A stretch of 64,000 nucleotides of DNA from Gymnothorax reevesii (Eukaryota; Chordata; Actinopteri; Anguilliformes; Muraenidae): contig CM056573.1 in NCBI GenBank assembly GCA_029721435.1, forward strand, positions 94,872,947-94,936,946. Reading direction: 5' to 3'. Made by a program: the position numbers and the translations under genes. Below, one piece after another: positions 1 through 15,200 of this stretch (its first letter is position 1; every line of letters begins with the position of its first letter). Under the pieces are notes generated by a model. It worked only from the letters and a program-made list of their open reading frames with translations, made no database searches and was not told the origin of the DNA.

Positions 1-26
1 TCGAGGTCTTCTTGCTTCTCCTACAG

Positions 27-200
27 AGAACCAGGACCTGGATGAAGATTTTCACATGGACATTTGCTGGCAGGACTTGAAAGGAGATAATATGTGTGCA
101 CGCCCCCTGGTGAACAGGATGACCACTTACACAGAATGTTGCTGTCTGTTTGGAGTGGCCTGGGGAAGCCAGTGTGCTTTCTGTCCAAGTAGAAGCTCTG
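27..200 (+). CDS. ltbp1: ltbp exon: TB (8-Cys) domain
   Basis: The acceptor is ctacag at 21-26 and the donor is gtaagc at 201. The exon encodes [18 protein letters not shown] onwards through [11 protein letters not shown] to CPSRSS. It carries seven of the eight TB cysteines; the eighth (TLCN) comes from the next exon. The exon ends on the first base of a codon. Confidence 0.85.
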
Positions 201-3200
201 GTAAGCCTGCTTCAAGTTATGTCAGTGAAGGGTTTTTTTATCAATTGTGACTGTTGTTTCTTATGAAAGGCAGAAATATCAGGGCTGCAGGGGGAGCAGT
301 TGCAGCTGGGCCAACGTGTGATGGGAGCCCATCGATATGTAGCCATGTGACTATGTCAAAACTGTGGATGACGGATTCCATCACATTATGCGTTATTAGA
401 TGACATTGACGAGACTTACAGCTACCTATATGTTTTGTTATGAGGCACTTCTCCCCTCATAAACAACATCAAAGTCAAATAAATCTCTGTCATGGTGATG
501 AATATTTTAATGTATTTAATCAGTGTACGTCTAATACTCATGCAAATACATAGGGGCGTATGTAATGGGTAATGACATTTTTTTATTAAAATTCATGGTA
601 GTTTGGCTGCATATTTTCTGTTAATATTATAGAAAATATAGTTCCTCTTGCTTTCCTGTTGTGGACACTTGTTGGGAATGTGGTGACCAATCAAATGCCC
701 TTGGAGGCTATTTTTATAGCTAGCCTTTCCCAGTGAAGTGACTGAAAAACTGCAGGGCAGGCATCAAAGAACTCACACCGGAATGTGAGAAAAGAAAAAG
801 TCGAGAGGAAGAGGAGGAGAGGGTAAAATTGCTCAAATTAGATTATAATTTTTTGTGTTCTCATGTGATGTGATCAACTGGCAAACAAGAGATGGTGAGC
901 GCCTGTTGGTAAGCTTACGTTTACCCTAGTTAGCCATGGAATTGTCTTGCTAGCTAGCGAAGTCGGCTAATCAGAGAGCAACTGCCAGCATCGGACTTGG
1001 TTATGTAGATGCCACTGGTCAATATTCCCAGCTCGACTATTTTGCCTACTAAAGATAGTCAGCAGCTGTGTTTAATGTTAGGTACATTACTAGCACTCAA
1101 TTTTTGTTCAAGTTCAAGTGGACACTAAGTCAGAGATTTTAGCTCACAAAAATACTTTGAATGGTGAAAAAATATCAGAGCAAAGTGAAGTTGCATGGCT
1201 CTGAAAGCGCAGAAAGATTTCCTGGCTAGGTATCTAGAGAATTCATTATACTGATGATAACATTTGCTGATAATGCAACATACTCTCGTGTAATCAAATA
1301 AATTGCAAAATTATATGTCAATTGCTCAACATTGTTATGGCTCATAATGAATGTTTATTACATTAGCTACCTTCGTTAACTTTATTTGTTTTTATAAGAT
1401 GGGTGGCCTGTGAATCAGTGGTTCAAGATTTTGGGAAGTTATAACTTATTACATTGGGCTATTTATCTTACATAAGGCATAGACAGTGAATCAAAGACTT
1501 CATGCACATTATGCCTTTCCAAATGCACAAACTGAGGCAATGCCTTTATATTTTGCCTGTATATAGCAGTCAGTGTGTGCATTAATGAGTGGGAACTAAC
1601 TTGGATTGGATTGAATTGGGCCTGAAAATAATTTTTGCACCCAAGCCCAACATCACACACTTCTGTTACTGTTTCATATCATACAGAAACGCCATTGAAT
1701 AGTGGAGGCCCATTCATATTTATACAGTGGCATGTATAAAGGCTATAATTCTATTCTCGGTTCTGTCCATGTATCTTCCAATTAAGGTGTAGACTGGGAG
1801 CTTTAATTTGACTATATTTTCATCCCTTTCAAGAGCATTGTGTAGGAATTGGAGCCTTTTGAAATAATATCACTGTCTAAATAATTACAAATCTCTCCTT
1901 GTGCGTTTGTTGTTGATTTAACAGATGACTATGCTACACTGTGTAACCTGCCCAGAAGAGTTCTAGAAGATACTGACAGCCTACGGGAGAGAACAGGATA
2001 TGAATATGGGCCAGATGGGCCTGAGGGCCCTGATGGACCCCTATACTGGGGAGGTTACGCACCCATCGGGGGCGGCAGCTATTACAACACTTTGGGATCT
2101 GAATATGGACCCCAGGACCCCCAGCTGGGCACATTCTATCCGGGGTCAGATCATAATGATGACTATGGTTCCCGAGAGCCAGCGAGAATCCCTGCACACC
2201 GACCCAGAGAGTTCCAGCCCCACCTAGTGGACCCCTACAGTGGTGTGTATCTCCCAGTCTGTATCGCAGCTGTCACTGCACAAAACAACTATACCCCAAC
2301 TACGAATACTATGTAGAGGCGTTATCGCTATATTGAAGTGTGGTATTTATAAAAACATATTCTTCAAATAGGTGACAGTAAAACTGAACCAGTTATTCGG
2401 GTATAAAATATTATTGAATGAAAGTAAGGTTAGCAAAACTAAACTTGAGGACAACTGTGTTTTTTCTTGATCATATTTTCTTGTTCTGAGATTCTCAAGA
2501 TGCTGTCAGGCTGTGGTGAGAGCACGTGGTGGCCACACAAAATATTGAAATGACTTTGGAAATTCTTTAACGTTTTGATTTAATGGTCTGGACTTGGTGT
2601 GATACTTGTTTTCCCTGTGGATACCCTGTTTTGGGGTAATGAAGTTGTCTGGTCAAATGTTTGCGTGCATTTTGTGTCTTGGATTAACACTAATGACGCA
2701 AACAACACTTCGGATTTATATTCAGTTTTTACATTTCACATACACTGGTCAATATAGAGTTCCTTAACTATTTTGTGGAGTATAATTATATCCCCGAAGT
2801 ACGTGTTTCGGGGATATCATGCTTTCCGCCGCCACCACCGCGTCCACCGCCGCGTCCACAGATTTCAGCCGTTAGCGCGATTACTCACAAAATACTCTAC
2901 ATTGGCTGCTCATTTTTAGCATATGGGTAGATATGGTAGAGAGGATGAACTGATTAGATTTTGGGCCAGTATGCACTCCTTGGTTTGCCACCAGGTGGTG
3001 CTATATATTGAATAAATCTGTTTTTTAACCATATCTCTGGAACAATTACTTACACAGACCTCAAATTTGCCTTGTATTGTAGGTCTAGTAAAGGGGAAGC
3101 TAATAAAGGGGGCTTCGAGGATTGGGGAATTTCGGGGATATCCACTTGCTGTCGGCCGCCGACAGCGTAGGCCAAGCTAGCCTGACAGTGGTTTCTTCAT

Positions 3201-6200
3201 GCTAAATAAATGGCACTTACTTCACTGGGGAAAAATTTGTCAAATGTTTTGTGTACTTACCAAAGCTGTTGCTACAGATACAGCGCTTCTTATTGTGAGA
3301 TTTAAATATGGATTATTTCAACAATTTGACTGAGATAATGAAAAGCCACATTAGAATGGTAAGCAGGCCAGATCGAAATTTAAGAGATCTAAGCACTCAA
3401 TTTTGTTGTATGTGGTACCAATACCTGTGCATAGGTTACTATGTTGACTGGCAGTTATACTGCGGGATCAGAGGTTTGCAGTGGTTGCGATTGTCTCTCT
3501 CCTCATCTTTCAGAGCGCCATGAGGGGTTTGAAGGCCTACAGGCGGAGGAGTGTGGCATCCTGAATGGCTGTGAGAACGGCCGCTGCGTCCGTGTGCGCG
3601 AGGGATACACCTGTGACTGCTTCGATGGCTACGAGCTCAACCTCGCCAAGATGGCTTGCATTGGTAGGTTGCTTCTGCCTGTAATCAGTGCCAGTGTTTT
3701 TTTTTTTTGTTTTTTTTTGTCCTTTCCCTTAGTTTAAAAGTCCCAAGTGTTTTACTCTGATTTTCAGTTTCAAGTGCATTTATGGAGGTTGGACCAAAAG
3801 CAGGCTTACTGACTGGAAGACTATACTGTTTAATATGAGTACCGTTTATAACATTGTAATTGAGAGTTTGGTTTTGTTCTTACTAATTGGGAGACATGCA
3901 CAATTAAGGCAGCTGTGGAAGTGATTATTTTTAATTTAACCTCAAACAGAAACATTTGAAAACCACTATCAACACCAAATGTCTGTGAATCAGTGCTATA
4001 CAATGAAAAAGTATTCATTTAAAATCTGATTGGTTTAGCTTGAAAGGGAAACGTTCCTTTCACGATGTTGGGATTACAGCATTGTATAGGAATCCTGATT
4101 TATTGAATGTGATAAATCTTCATGTCAAGAATTTTCATGTTGTACATTTTAATGACATTTTCGAAGTCAGTGAATCTCCAAAAAGGACCTCTCCAAGCGT
4201 CACATAAACATGCCAACACCATCTCAGATATCGAAATTATGTAAACTGTCTAAGACCTTTGGATTTAGAGCAGAACAGGGACAGTCAAGGCAGCCCACTG
4301 AGGAAATGGAAACCACTCTCAGAGTATTAATGAAAGGAAATCCTATAAAATGTACACATTTTCAATATACGAGGCAACAGCTGACTCACCCAGTGTGCCG
4401 CTGGCAGTTCAGCTAAAATCCAGTGTTTACACGCAACATGACGTCATGCAGTGTTACTGTACATTTAAATCATCTGAAAATGAGAGATTTGCACTCGAGG
4501 ATAGTGGAATGCACATCAGAGCTGAGAAGCACAACAGGGCTTTACCGGGACACAGGGAGAATGTACATGTGCTTGTGATTGCTGTGGTGTGAAAAAGTAT
4601 TTGCCCCCTTTTGATTCCTTTTATTTTTGCATATTTGTCATCCTTAAATATTTCAGACCTAAATAATTTCAATATTAGACAAAGATAATCTGAGTAAACA
4701 TAAATTGCCATTTTTACCCCTCAGCCCTGACTTGAATTTTTAATTCAAATTAATTGAATTCTTGCTCTGTTGTTTGGTCTTGTGTACTAACAGAAGTCTG
4801 TAGAATTTGACGGCAGTTGGATGTCCAGTATGGCTGTCACAGCCACCATCTTGAATTTTGTATTCTGCAGGATACTTGAAAACGCCTTCGTCAATTTATA
4901 TTCATTCTAAACAATTTAGGTAACAGCTGCTTTGCGGGGACATTTTTAAAATATAATGTAATTTACTGAAGTTAAAAAGGCAATCTAAATGTACCTGGCC
5001 CTATGTGAAAGTTGAATTGCTCAATTAGTTAATTATCAATAAGTTAAAATTATTTTATTGATTCTTGTGTGCAATTTCAATAGACACGCGCTGGCATGAT
5101 TACTTCCAGCCCTGCTGGTTCCAAACATCACTAAACTGGAACCTGTATGGCAATGTTCGCACTAAAACATAATCGCCCCATTAGGTTATGTGAATTTCTT
5201 CTCTCTAACTCCACTTGTCATGAAAAGTGTTTGATGTTGACTTCAAGTTTATAAGTTTTCAAAAGTTGAAGTTATCCATTGTCTTCACTAATTCTTGACT
5301 AGTGATCTCACATTTAGTTAACTCACATTTTTAAGACAGCCAGTGAACATTTGTTTTTGACTATCTTGAAATGTACTACAGTGAAGCAGGCAAAAAGCAA
5401 CAAATGATGCCGCAACCAAAAGAAATTGTAGAACAGATTAGAAACAAAGCTGTTGACATCTATTAGTCTTGAAAGCCGTTTCTAAGGCTCTGGGACTCCA
5501 GGAACCACTGTGAAAGCTGTTGTCTACAAATGGAGACAACCTGCCTCAGCGGTGAACCTTCCCAGGAGTTGCTGGCAACCAGATTTCCTCCGAAAGTGCA
5601 TCAGCAGCTCATTCAGGAGGTCAAAAAAGACGCCAAACTAACATGCAGTTTTGAGCCAATTTCTTCCCAAACTAAAATGCTCACTATTCTTGAACCACTT
5701 TGATTACAGGCATAATCATGGTCTTGTTTGAAAGGTGACAATCATTAGATTTCTCTTAAGTGGTGAGATTACCCATATTTAGTAACAACCCTGGAAATAT
5801 AAGTTTTAGTCTGTCAGAAAAAGATTTTACGTTTTCTTCTGCCCCTTTTGCACGGTGACCAAGGCTTATCAGCCAAGAAAAATAATACAGCCACAACCAA
5901 ACACCTAAACAACAGGAGGTTCAAATATTATGATTGTGTAACCAAAAATGGATGGTTATGTTCATGCATGTTTCAACAATCAATTATGCATGATAAACTC
6001 ACTTCCAAAACTCCTTTGATTTATTGATAAAATCCCCCCTTTGTCAGAAACTATTGAAACAATGCCTTCTTGTAAAAATGAATCCCTTGGCTACCAAAAG
6101 CATCCATCTTTCGGAAGTTTCAGACAATTAGCTGTCTGTGTAAACTAAAAGAATTAGATTTTCCTGTTATATTGAACTGAGGGCTTGTAGGCTAAAACAC

Positions 6201-9200
6201 TAGCTGTTCCATTAGATCAGCACATAGCCAGTGGGTGCACATATTTTGTTCCACGAGGGCTACTGTACAATTTATAGCACTGCATTAAAAAAGCTAATTT
6301 CTGTGACAACCAGCTATTACCTCTGTGTCTAAGTTCATTTTGTGGTGCTCATCAATACTTGCTTGTTATGTGGATTAAAAACTATGACAGGTTTTTATGT
6401 CTGGACTACCGAGGTAAGGACGTCGATTTCAACATATTTTGACAAATTTGAACGATACTGTATAATTGAACCTATGGGGCTGCGTAGTCAAAGGGTTGTT
6501 ATTACACAATTTTGAATACTATTTTTCCTATCGTATTTGCATCATAAAATGGCTTACGCAGTTAGAATGCCGAGTCCTCAAACGTTTGAATGATATATAT
6601 TCAAGTAGTCCTACAATGTAGCTCAATATTTGACGGTATAAAAACATGGTTATGCCTAGCAGCCTGCCCTCTGGCCGGTGCTTGCTAAAGGGTCAAGATC
6701 AGTGTTCACCATTCCATTATAAGAAATAGAATGGAGCTGCCGGATAGCTTGGTTAAGGCACTGCGTTGCATTGGAGAAGTGACTATCACGTCGCGGGTTC
6801 GAGCCCCGGTCGTCCTACAAACGCAGTGGTCGGCAGCTTTCTCAGAGTAGCGTGCAATTGGCTATAGTGCTTCATGGTTTCAAATTGGGAAGGGACTGCC
6901 AAGAAAGGGAAAAAAATAAATAGCTTTGTTTTTGCATTGCTCAAGCGCTTCCCATTGGCCAGACTGGCGCTCGTTTGGAAGATTCTAAGCCTGTTCATAT
7001 CCTGATATCCTCCGCCCTCATTCTGAACTTGCGAAGATTCAACCAATGAGTGTATAAGAAGCAGTGGCTGACAGGCACATGCTCTGGAAGAGAGCCGTGA
7101 ACTGTCTTCACTCTCCTGAATTGGCAACAAGGGGTCGCAGACGAGCAAGCCTTGTACATACAGTACAGGCCAAAAGTTTGGACTCACCTTCTCATTCAAT
7201 GCGTTTCCTTTACTTTCATGACTATTTACATTGTCGATTCTCACTGAAGGCATCAAAACTATGAATGAACACATGGAATTATGTATTAACAAATAAGTGT
7301 GAAATACCTGTAACTGAAAATATGTCTTATATTCTAGTTTCTTCAAAGTAGCCACCCTTTGCTGTGAGTACTGCTTTGCACTCTCTTGGCATTCTCTTGA
7401 TGAGCTTCAAGAGGTAGTCACCTGAAATGGTTTTCACTTCACAGGTGTGCCTTGTCAGGGTTAATTAGTGTAATTTCTTGCCTTATCAATGGGGTTGGGG
7501 CCATCAGTTGTGTTGTGCAGAAGTCAGGTTGATACACAGCAGACAGCCCTATTGGACAACTGTTTGATACATACGTACATGATTCCACATGTGTTCATTC
7601 ATAGTTTTGATGCCTTCAGTGAGAATCTACAATGTAAATAGTCATGAAAATTAAGGAAACGCATTGAATGAGGAGGTGTGTCCAAACTTTTGGCCTGTAC
7701 TGTAGTTCACCAATTGGGCATTCCAGATTCGGGTGGGATTGGAGATGCCAAATTTATTTTTTTTAAAAATAAATGAAAAATATATTGGGCAAAAATGGCA
7801 TCCATGGGAGAGCTGCAAGGCAGAAACCACTGCTGTGACCAGGAAGAACATGAAGGCAGAACTCACATTTGCCGAAATACACCTGGATGACTGCAAAGAC
7901 TTCTGGGATAATATTCAGTAAACTGATGAGTCAGTTGAGGAAGGTTTTGGAGTCATGGTGTGGTGTTAAGAGAACACAGTATTTCACAATCAGTACATCA
8001 TACCAACAGTTAAACAGGTTGGTAGTAGTGTGATGATCTGGGGCTGCTTTGCTGCTTCAAGACCTGGGAAACTTGCCAGAATTGATGGAACCATGAAATT
8101 TGCTGTCTACCAAAACTTCTGAAGTCTGGGATCTCTATTGTCATATCTTGCGCTTCATAATACATCAGATATTTTCAATAGGAGACAGGTTTGGGCTGCA
8201 GGGAGGCCAAGCTTGTACCCACACTCAGCGACTACGAAGTCACGCTTTAGTAATACGTACAGACTGTGGCTTAGCCTTACCAGCTGGAACATGCAGGGGC
8301 ATCCCTGAAAAAGACGGAGTTAGCAGTGCAGTAAATCTTGTTCCAAAATGTCTGTAGACCCTTCTGCCTCAATTCACCGATGGCCAAGTTGCCCATGTCG
8401 AGTGCACTAATGTGCAGCCCTAGTCTATGACAGACGCTGGCTTTTGAACATGTCGCTAAAACAGTTGGGATAGTCTTTCTTCTCTTTAGCCCTGAGAACC
8501 CAGCATGCGTAATATACAATAACAATTTTAAAAATGGACACACAAGATCAAAGCAGTCCTCTCCACTTTGTGTTACTAAATTTCAGATCTGCTCGAAACC
8601 AAAGAAGTTTGTGGCGCTTCTGGATTGTGTTGATACACTACGTAGCTAAAAGTATGTGGACACGTCACTGAAACCTCATTGACATGCACAGAAAATTGAC
8701 TTTTTTAAATTCAATATATCTGACTTTTTAATTGAATTTGGGATTGATCCGTTTGCACAGATTTAGACGCTGGTGTCCGTTAATTCCAAAAATAATTCTG
8801 TAATTGAATTTCCACATCTTGCTTCACTGGAATAATTTTCCAAAGTCTCTTGGATGCAAATACTGTGTTATAAATGCTTAATGGGCTCATGCATGGGTGC
8901 TCAGAGTCTGTAATGTCACAGATTTCCATATTTTTTATATTTTCCTCCGTAAGAACAAATCTGGCACAAGTTGAAAATAATTTCAGGTATGTAAAAAACT
9001 ACATTTCCCATAAGTTTGGTTGATTGAGCCAATAGGTGCTTTTGTACAAGCTTAAACTAGTAGCCAATCAGAGAGCCTTTTGTCGGTGATTGTGAGCAAT
9101 AAGCACCGATTACTGCAGGGGCTGGGGGCAGAGTTATTGCGAAGCTGTAGAGAAACTCGGTATGCAAGACGCTGAAACATAGGCTGATGTATAGTGTAGA

Positions 9201-12200
9201 ACCCATAATTATTTCGTGCAGATGTTGAGCCGTATCATTGATTCTCCCTTGCATCACTCCCTTGAACCACAGACACAGCCCCCAAACACCGCGCCCAACA
9301 CATTTCAACTGGTTAAAGATTGCCTATCCATTCAAAATTCGTAGCTGATAATTGAAAATGTGAACCGCAAATCTTGTGTGCTTGTTTGGTGCTGTCTTGC
9401 AAATAATAAATATAAGCAACTCAGTGAACATTTTAGATCTTATCTGACAAGTTGCTGTAAAGTTACGACATTGTGCCAAAGACTACAATTAGTCTAAGCT
9501 GCTTTTCCACCAAACGCGAAACAAATCCCCCCCCCCCCGACTGAAGGCTCCATAGAGTCGAGTAAAGTTTATTTATAAAACAAATACAGACTGTATATAC
9601 ATACACTCACATACACATGTATTTGTTTAGGCAAAAACTTATACATACATATATATATGGACATACACGTACATGTACATGCACACATAGCAGTAATGAG
9701 AATAGCACAGTTTACAGGGACAATAAAGAAAACACTATACATTGCATAATGTTGGATGGATTTCAACTAGGTTTCAGTAAAGCATCCACACACTTTTGTT
9801 GTATAGTGCACATGGCTACCTCCTTGTGTAGTAGAGTGTGAGCTTTCTTTGATGATGCCATGATGAACAGTGTTCACTAGCATAGGCCTTCATAAGTACT
9901 TACAAGCCCATGCAGTTAAGCGCATTATAGAAGCATGTTGTCTCCTAATGCAGTGCCGTCTAATGGCTCAGAGGTTATGCACATCCAACATGGTATTTGG
10001 CCTTGACTTATACGCGGGAAAATTGCTCTGATTTCTCCCAATCTTCTCTCTATTTTGTGGACTGCTTGTGAAATCTTTAAATTCTGCGCTCATTTCTCAT
10101 GCTGGGAAATATTTTTGTTAAGGGTTCACAAAGCTGTTTTCCAGCAAAACTCTTCTTCGCTCTAAAAGCACCTGGCTCATTATACAGACACTCACCAACA
10201 AAGATAAAAAAAAAAACGACCTGATTACGCCTCACTGTTGCTTAAACGAACCCTGGAGGGAACATCGCACTCATTTTTTTTTTTTAATCCCTTATTTAAC
10301 CAGGGAAGTCCCGTTGAGATTGAAATCTCTTTTTCAAGGGAGCCCTGGTGGTAGAGATGGGGAGGGAGAGGAGGAATTGCACAGCCAATTAGATCGGGGG
10401 ATGATTAGGTGGCAGGTCGAAAGAGCCAGGTTGGGACTTTAGCCATGACAACGGGGAACCCCCTACTCTTATCGAAGAGTGTCATAGGATCTTTAGTGAC
10501 CACTGTGAGTCAGGACCTCGGTCTAACGTGTCATCCGAAAGATATTGGCAATAGTTGAAAAGATTAAGTCATAGTTGTTTAGCTATCTCTCGCAAGTGAT
10601 GTAAAGAATTAGATTTATGTTTTTAGTTGCCCTAATATTGTCATTTGTGCAGCAGCTGCTTGGAAAACAACCATCATGGATGTTATTAAGAAACCTTTTC
10701 TGATACCTTTTAGTTTGCCAGATAACATTGGTATTTATTATCTAACATTATTATTCACAGCTGACCAATGTCCAGTATTTCGCCGGAGGCATTGTTTTTT
10801 GTAATCATTATTTCTCTGACAATCAAAAGAAATGCCTAAAATAATGAGCAATAAAGGTGGCACTAGCTTGCCATCAGAAGTTAATGTTGATAGCGTTACA
10901 GAAACAATCATAAAGCCTAAAGCCCTATTTGGATGATTTTGGATACGTTTTCATGACTAAAGCAAGTCCCCAGAAATGTATTGGCATATCAAGTAAGCAG
11001 CACAATATTTTATGAGGATTTGAATTGCATGGGTTTAGTATTACCTGGTGTTATTTTTACAGACCATTTCACTGCAGGTAAAAGACACTGGAATGTTACG
11101 TGGGAGTGCACAGTCTGTAAAAGTGAGCTAAATAGTGAATTTGGGCGGGGCTAAAATAGCAGGATGCTTTGGTAAATATAACTATACCCCGCTGTAAAAC
11201 TAATCACATTTTTAAAAAAGATAGGGGAGTGGTCATCAGAAAGATTGAGTATGTTACTTACCTATCAAGCTGAAAGCAAGTGACTTTGAATTCTTGCGCT
11301 TTTTCGGCATGTTTGCTTCTGTCCCTGCTACATAATGATTATATTTTATTTATTTTGTTGATCCAAATGCAAATTTGCCACACCTGGCCGGGAAACAATG
11401 TTATTGACCACAGAAATCCAGACAGGACACCCACCGGAAGCTCCAGGAATGATCATACACACGGAGCCTTTCGCTCAGAAATTAGGAGATCTTGCTAGAT
11501 TGTGCAGCTCATCTTCTGTGAATGTTGATGTTCGTTAGTTGTTTTAAATGTGGCGGCCTCCATTGAGGGACTCACGACTCATAGAATAAAATACGTCATT
11601 TTCAATATATAAAACAATTTGACTATCTTGTGTGGATGTACATAATTTTAAATTACATTTTTATGTAATTCATAATTTATTAATTATTTATAATAATAAT
11701 AATCTTTTTTTTTTTTTTAACCTAAAAATTACTTGGTGGACCGTTAAACTGTTATTTGTTCCATGACTCCACTTTCGACAGAAGATCTCGTTTTCAAAGC
11801 CACACCTTTTGGCCCACCTGATATGATGGCGCCTCCTATCGGCTGCATTCTTCTGTCTCCTTGAAGAATGTAAAAGAGAAGAACGGGCACTTCTCCACAT
11901 CGACTGGCATCTTCAGAGAATGTGACTAATGGAGGGCACCTCAGAATCCTTCTCTAATTCTGGGAAAAGAGGGTGGTAGCCCTGCTGAACCTCAAAAGGT
12001 CAAAGACCCATGGAAGAATTACAAAGTGAATTGTGGGAGTAATCAGCCCAAGCAAGAAAATGGCTCCAAGACAATGGGTTATTGCAGACCCGGCGGCAGA
12101 AACAAATTTGTGGGCGGGCACTAAATATACTCAGGGCAGCATTATGATTTTTCAACAATGCGAGTAGCGTGAAAAACTTTTGCCGACAGGTGCGTAGGAG

Positions 12201-15200
12201 TAAGGCCAACTAACTTTTTTCGTTATTTCAACATTATGAGTAAAATCATAGTGGAAAGCTGTTGTTTTTTTTTTACTTTTTGAAGAATATTTAACAAATA
12301 AAGCTTAATTTAATTCATTTTCAGTAACAGAATTATTTTGTAACAAGCGTTCTTGGCATTGTCTGCGGTGCGGAACTGGACGACGGGGAGCTGACTGGCC
12401 CCTGTGCGGAAAGGCAACTAAAAGACTAGTTTCTCTCGCGCCTTAAAGACACTGACTCGCACAAAAACAGACTGAAACAAATATATCTCCGGAGGGTCCC
12501 TCTCAATTTTTTTAACTCTGCTGAACGACGTAAACAACAACATCTGCACAGCAGAGAAAACACTTAAAATTGGAACAAGGGGCCGAAATTTTGCTACCTG
12601 TCAAAATATGCTGCCTCGCAGGTCTCCGCATGCGCCAACCTAAAATTTCGGGCTGTTTCCTCGGTCATATCTTAAGTGTCTTCTAAAATCATAAAAAACA
12701 TATTTTTTATTGCACCTTTTGACCTGCAAGTGTAAATATATTTGCATGTACATGGTGGGTTTTCCTGAAAATGCTGAAATTAGATGATAATGGGGTATAT
12801 AGGCATATATCTTAAAACGACTTATCCAACTCATTACAACATCTGCTTATGTTACAACCCCAATTCCGAAATAGTTGGGACAAAATGTAAATTGTGAATA
12901 AAATCAAAATGCAATGACTTTCAAACCACACCAGCCAGTATTTTATTCACAATAGAACAGAGATAAAATGGCAAATGTTGAAACTGAGAAATTTTACAAT
13001 TCTATCCACAAAATGAGTTCATTTCAAATTTGATGGCTGCTACTGGTCAAAAAAAGTTGGGACAGGGGTCTGTTTACCATGGTGTAGCATCCCATCTTCT
13101 TCTTAACACAGAGTGGGCTGGGCATTGAGGAGACAAGTTTCTTGAGTTTAGCCATTGGAAATTGATCCCACTCTTGTTTTATACAGGCTTCCAGCTGCTG
13201 GAGAGAATCCAGAGAATCCAGAAAACGAGAATCCGTTTTCAACAATCTTAATATAGCAGTAAAGAATGCAATTTTGCACAGCTTATTGCTCAATGAGCCT
13301 GACTAATCAATTAGCGTATCTGTGCCGTTTCACGAGCTACTTGAGCGCAGAATTTATAAAGACGTTGGCCTATGGTAATTTACGTCGTAATTTATGTCTG
13401 AAAGAAAACCCCTCATAATTTCGTGGTGTAATGTATAACAATGCTATCGAAAATAAATTTGACTGTCCTTCTAACAATTTGTAAGAGCAACTGCTGATCA
13501 AGAAAAGTAAACTGCGAGAGGTTTAAGTCATAAAGCTTTGAAGGGCGAGGTTTTGGCTTCCCTTTGTTACGGCCGACGAACCGCCACTGCTGAGCTACGT
13601 GCTCCTCACAAAACATTGAAACAAATGCAAAAATATACTCAAAATAATTAGGCTAAGCCTACTCCATGCTTACATTTGCAGTCATACAAAAGCCCACATT
13701 GTAGCCTATCGAATCATGTTTTGCACCCACAAGCAACATAGTAATAAAACAGTTCAGTTCATAAGAACACTGTAAAATTCAAAATGGAAGACTACTGGCT
13801 AGGCCTCTACGTGGTCTAACAGTAAGGCCACCGGACTCCTTTTCTTGACTCGGCTCACTCAAAGTCCGCATCTGTAGACGGACAGACAGACAGACAGAGG
13901 AATGGAGGCGCAGTGAGGTCGAGTTTCTAATGTTTTACAATACCTAGCTGGGACACTGAAAAGTAAATAAAGTAGCCAAATGGCCACTTTCCAAATGTAG
14001 CGCGGTAGGCGACATTTTTCGACCAAGTGAAATCTTCTTAAAACATTGTCCTTCTACTCATCCCTGCACTTTCTCTTTAAATCCTCTAGCTTAAATTACA
14101 TGTCAAACTTAGTGATGCAATATTTTTTTCCCTCCAGAGTTCCGAGTCAGGCACACTCTGCCTCTGATTGGCTAAACCTAAGGCTGACCGTAACCTCAAC
14201 TTTAACCAGTTTCATCATTGAAAATGACAAGGAGCACTTTAGTCCAGTCAGCGGACAATGACTCCCTAGTTTTCTCTTTCTCTCAGGGAGTGTGATGGCC
14301 TTACTGTTAATTTCACATTTGTAATAGGCATTTGATATATTTAATTCTAATTATTTGTTTTCGTGTTAAGGTTTGTCTATCACGTTTTTTTCCCCCCATG
14401 CACAGGACTCTCCTAAGGGCGGGCATCAGGTGACTCACTGAGCGGGCCTGGACCCCCAATGCCCCCCATTGCCGCCGGGTGTGGGTTATTGTCTGCAAAA
14501 CAATGCAGCATATTTTCTGAAGACAGATCTGTTCTCTTTGTCTGCCCATCAGTTTCTGATGACAGACTCACAAACGCCCCTAGTTACTTTCAAAAGCTCG
14601 TAAAACCTTCCTGTGAACTGTGAGCCCCAATCAGAGTCCACATCTTGCCGCAGCCCGTGCAGCTTGAAAACATGGTCAATCATGAGCTTGAGTGGTCTTA
14701 CATGCCGATGGCAGTTTTGACAATGCAATAAAGTTGGCTGCTTTAGAAAAGTAATCAACCTCCACTAAAATAGCAGAATTGCCATCAGCGACTGGAAGGA
14801 CGGAAATAAAGTCCAGCACAGTGTGACTCCTAGGGCACTTTGGGATGGGCAATGGCAGCTGTAAACGAGAGGGTAGGAGATGAGAGCCCATATTCTGGGC
14901 ACACACAGAGCAAGCTGCCACAAAGTCCCGAATATCTTTCACCATGCTAGGCCACCAAATGCATTGGGCAGAACTTTTTCGTGCGATGGACTCCAGGATA
15001 ACCCACCAATTTTGATGATTGTCCCAACTGTAACACCTGAGACCGTGCTGCCAAGGGAACAGATGACCAGAAGGTTCCCCTGCAGGACCAGGATCAGAAC
15101 ACAACACCACCTGCACTACAGCCTCAATCTGAGCCTCCAGGGTGATAGGCTCAGGCACCGCATCCCTGTTAGGATGATCATGGATGCGAGAGAGCGCATC

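Noticed and set aside
6736..6812. A tRNA gene
   Set aside because: A and B boxes are present, but the flanks do not pair into an acceptor stem and a SINE body follows.
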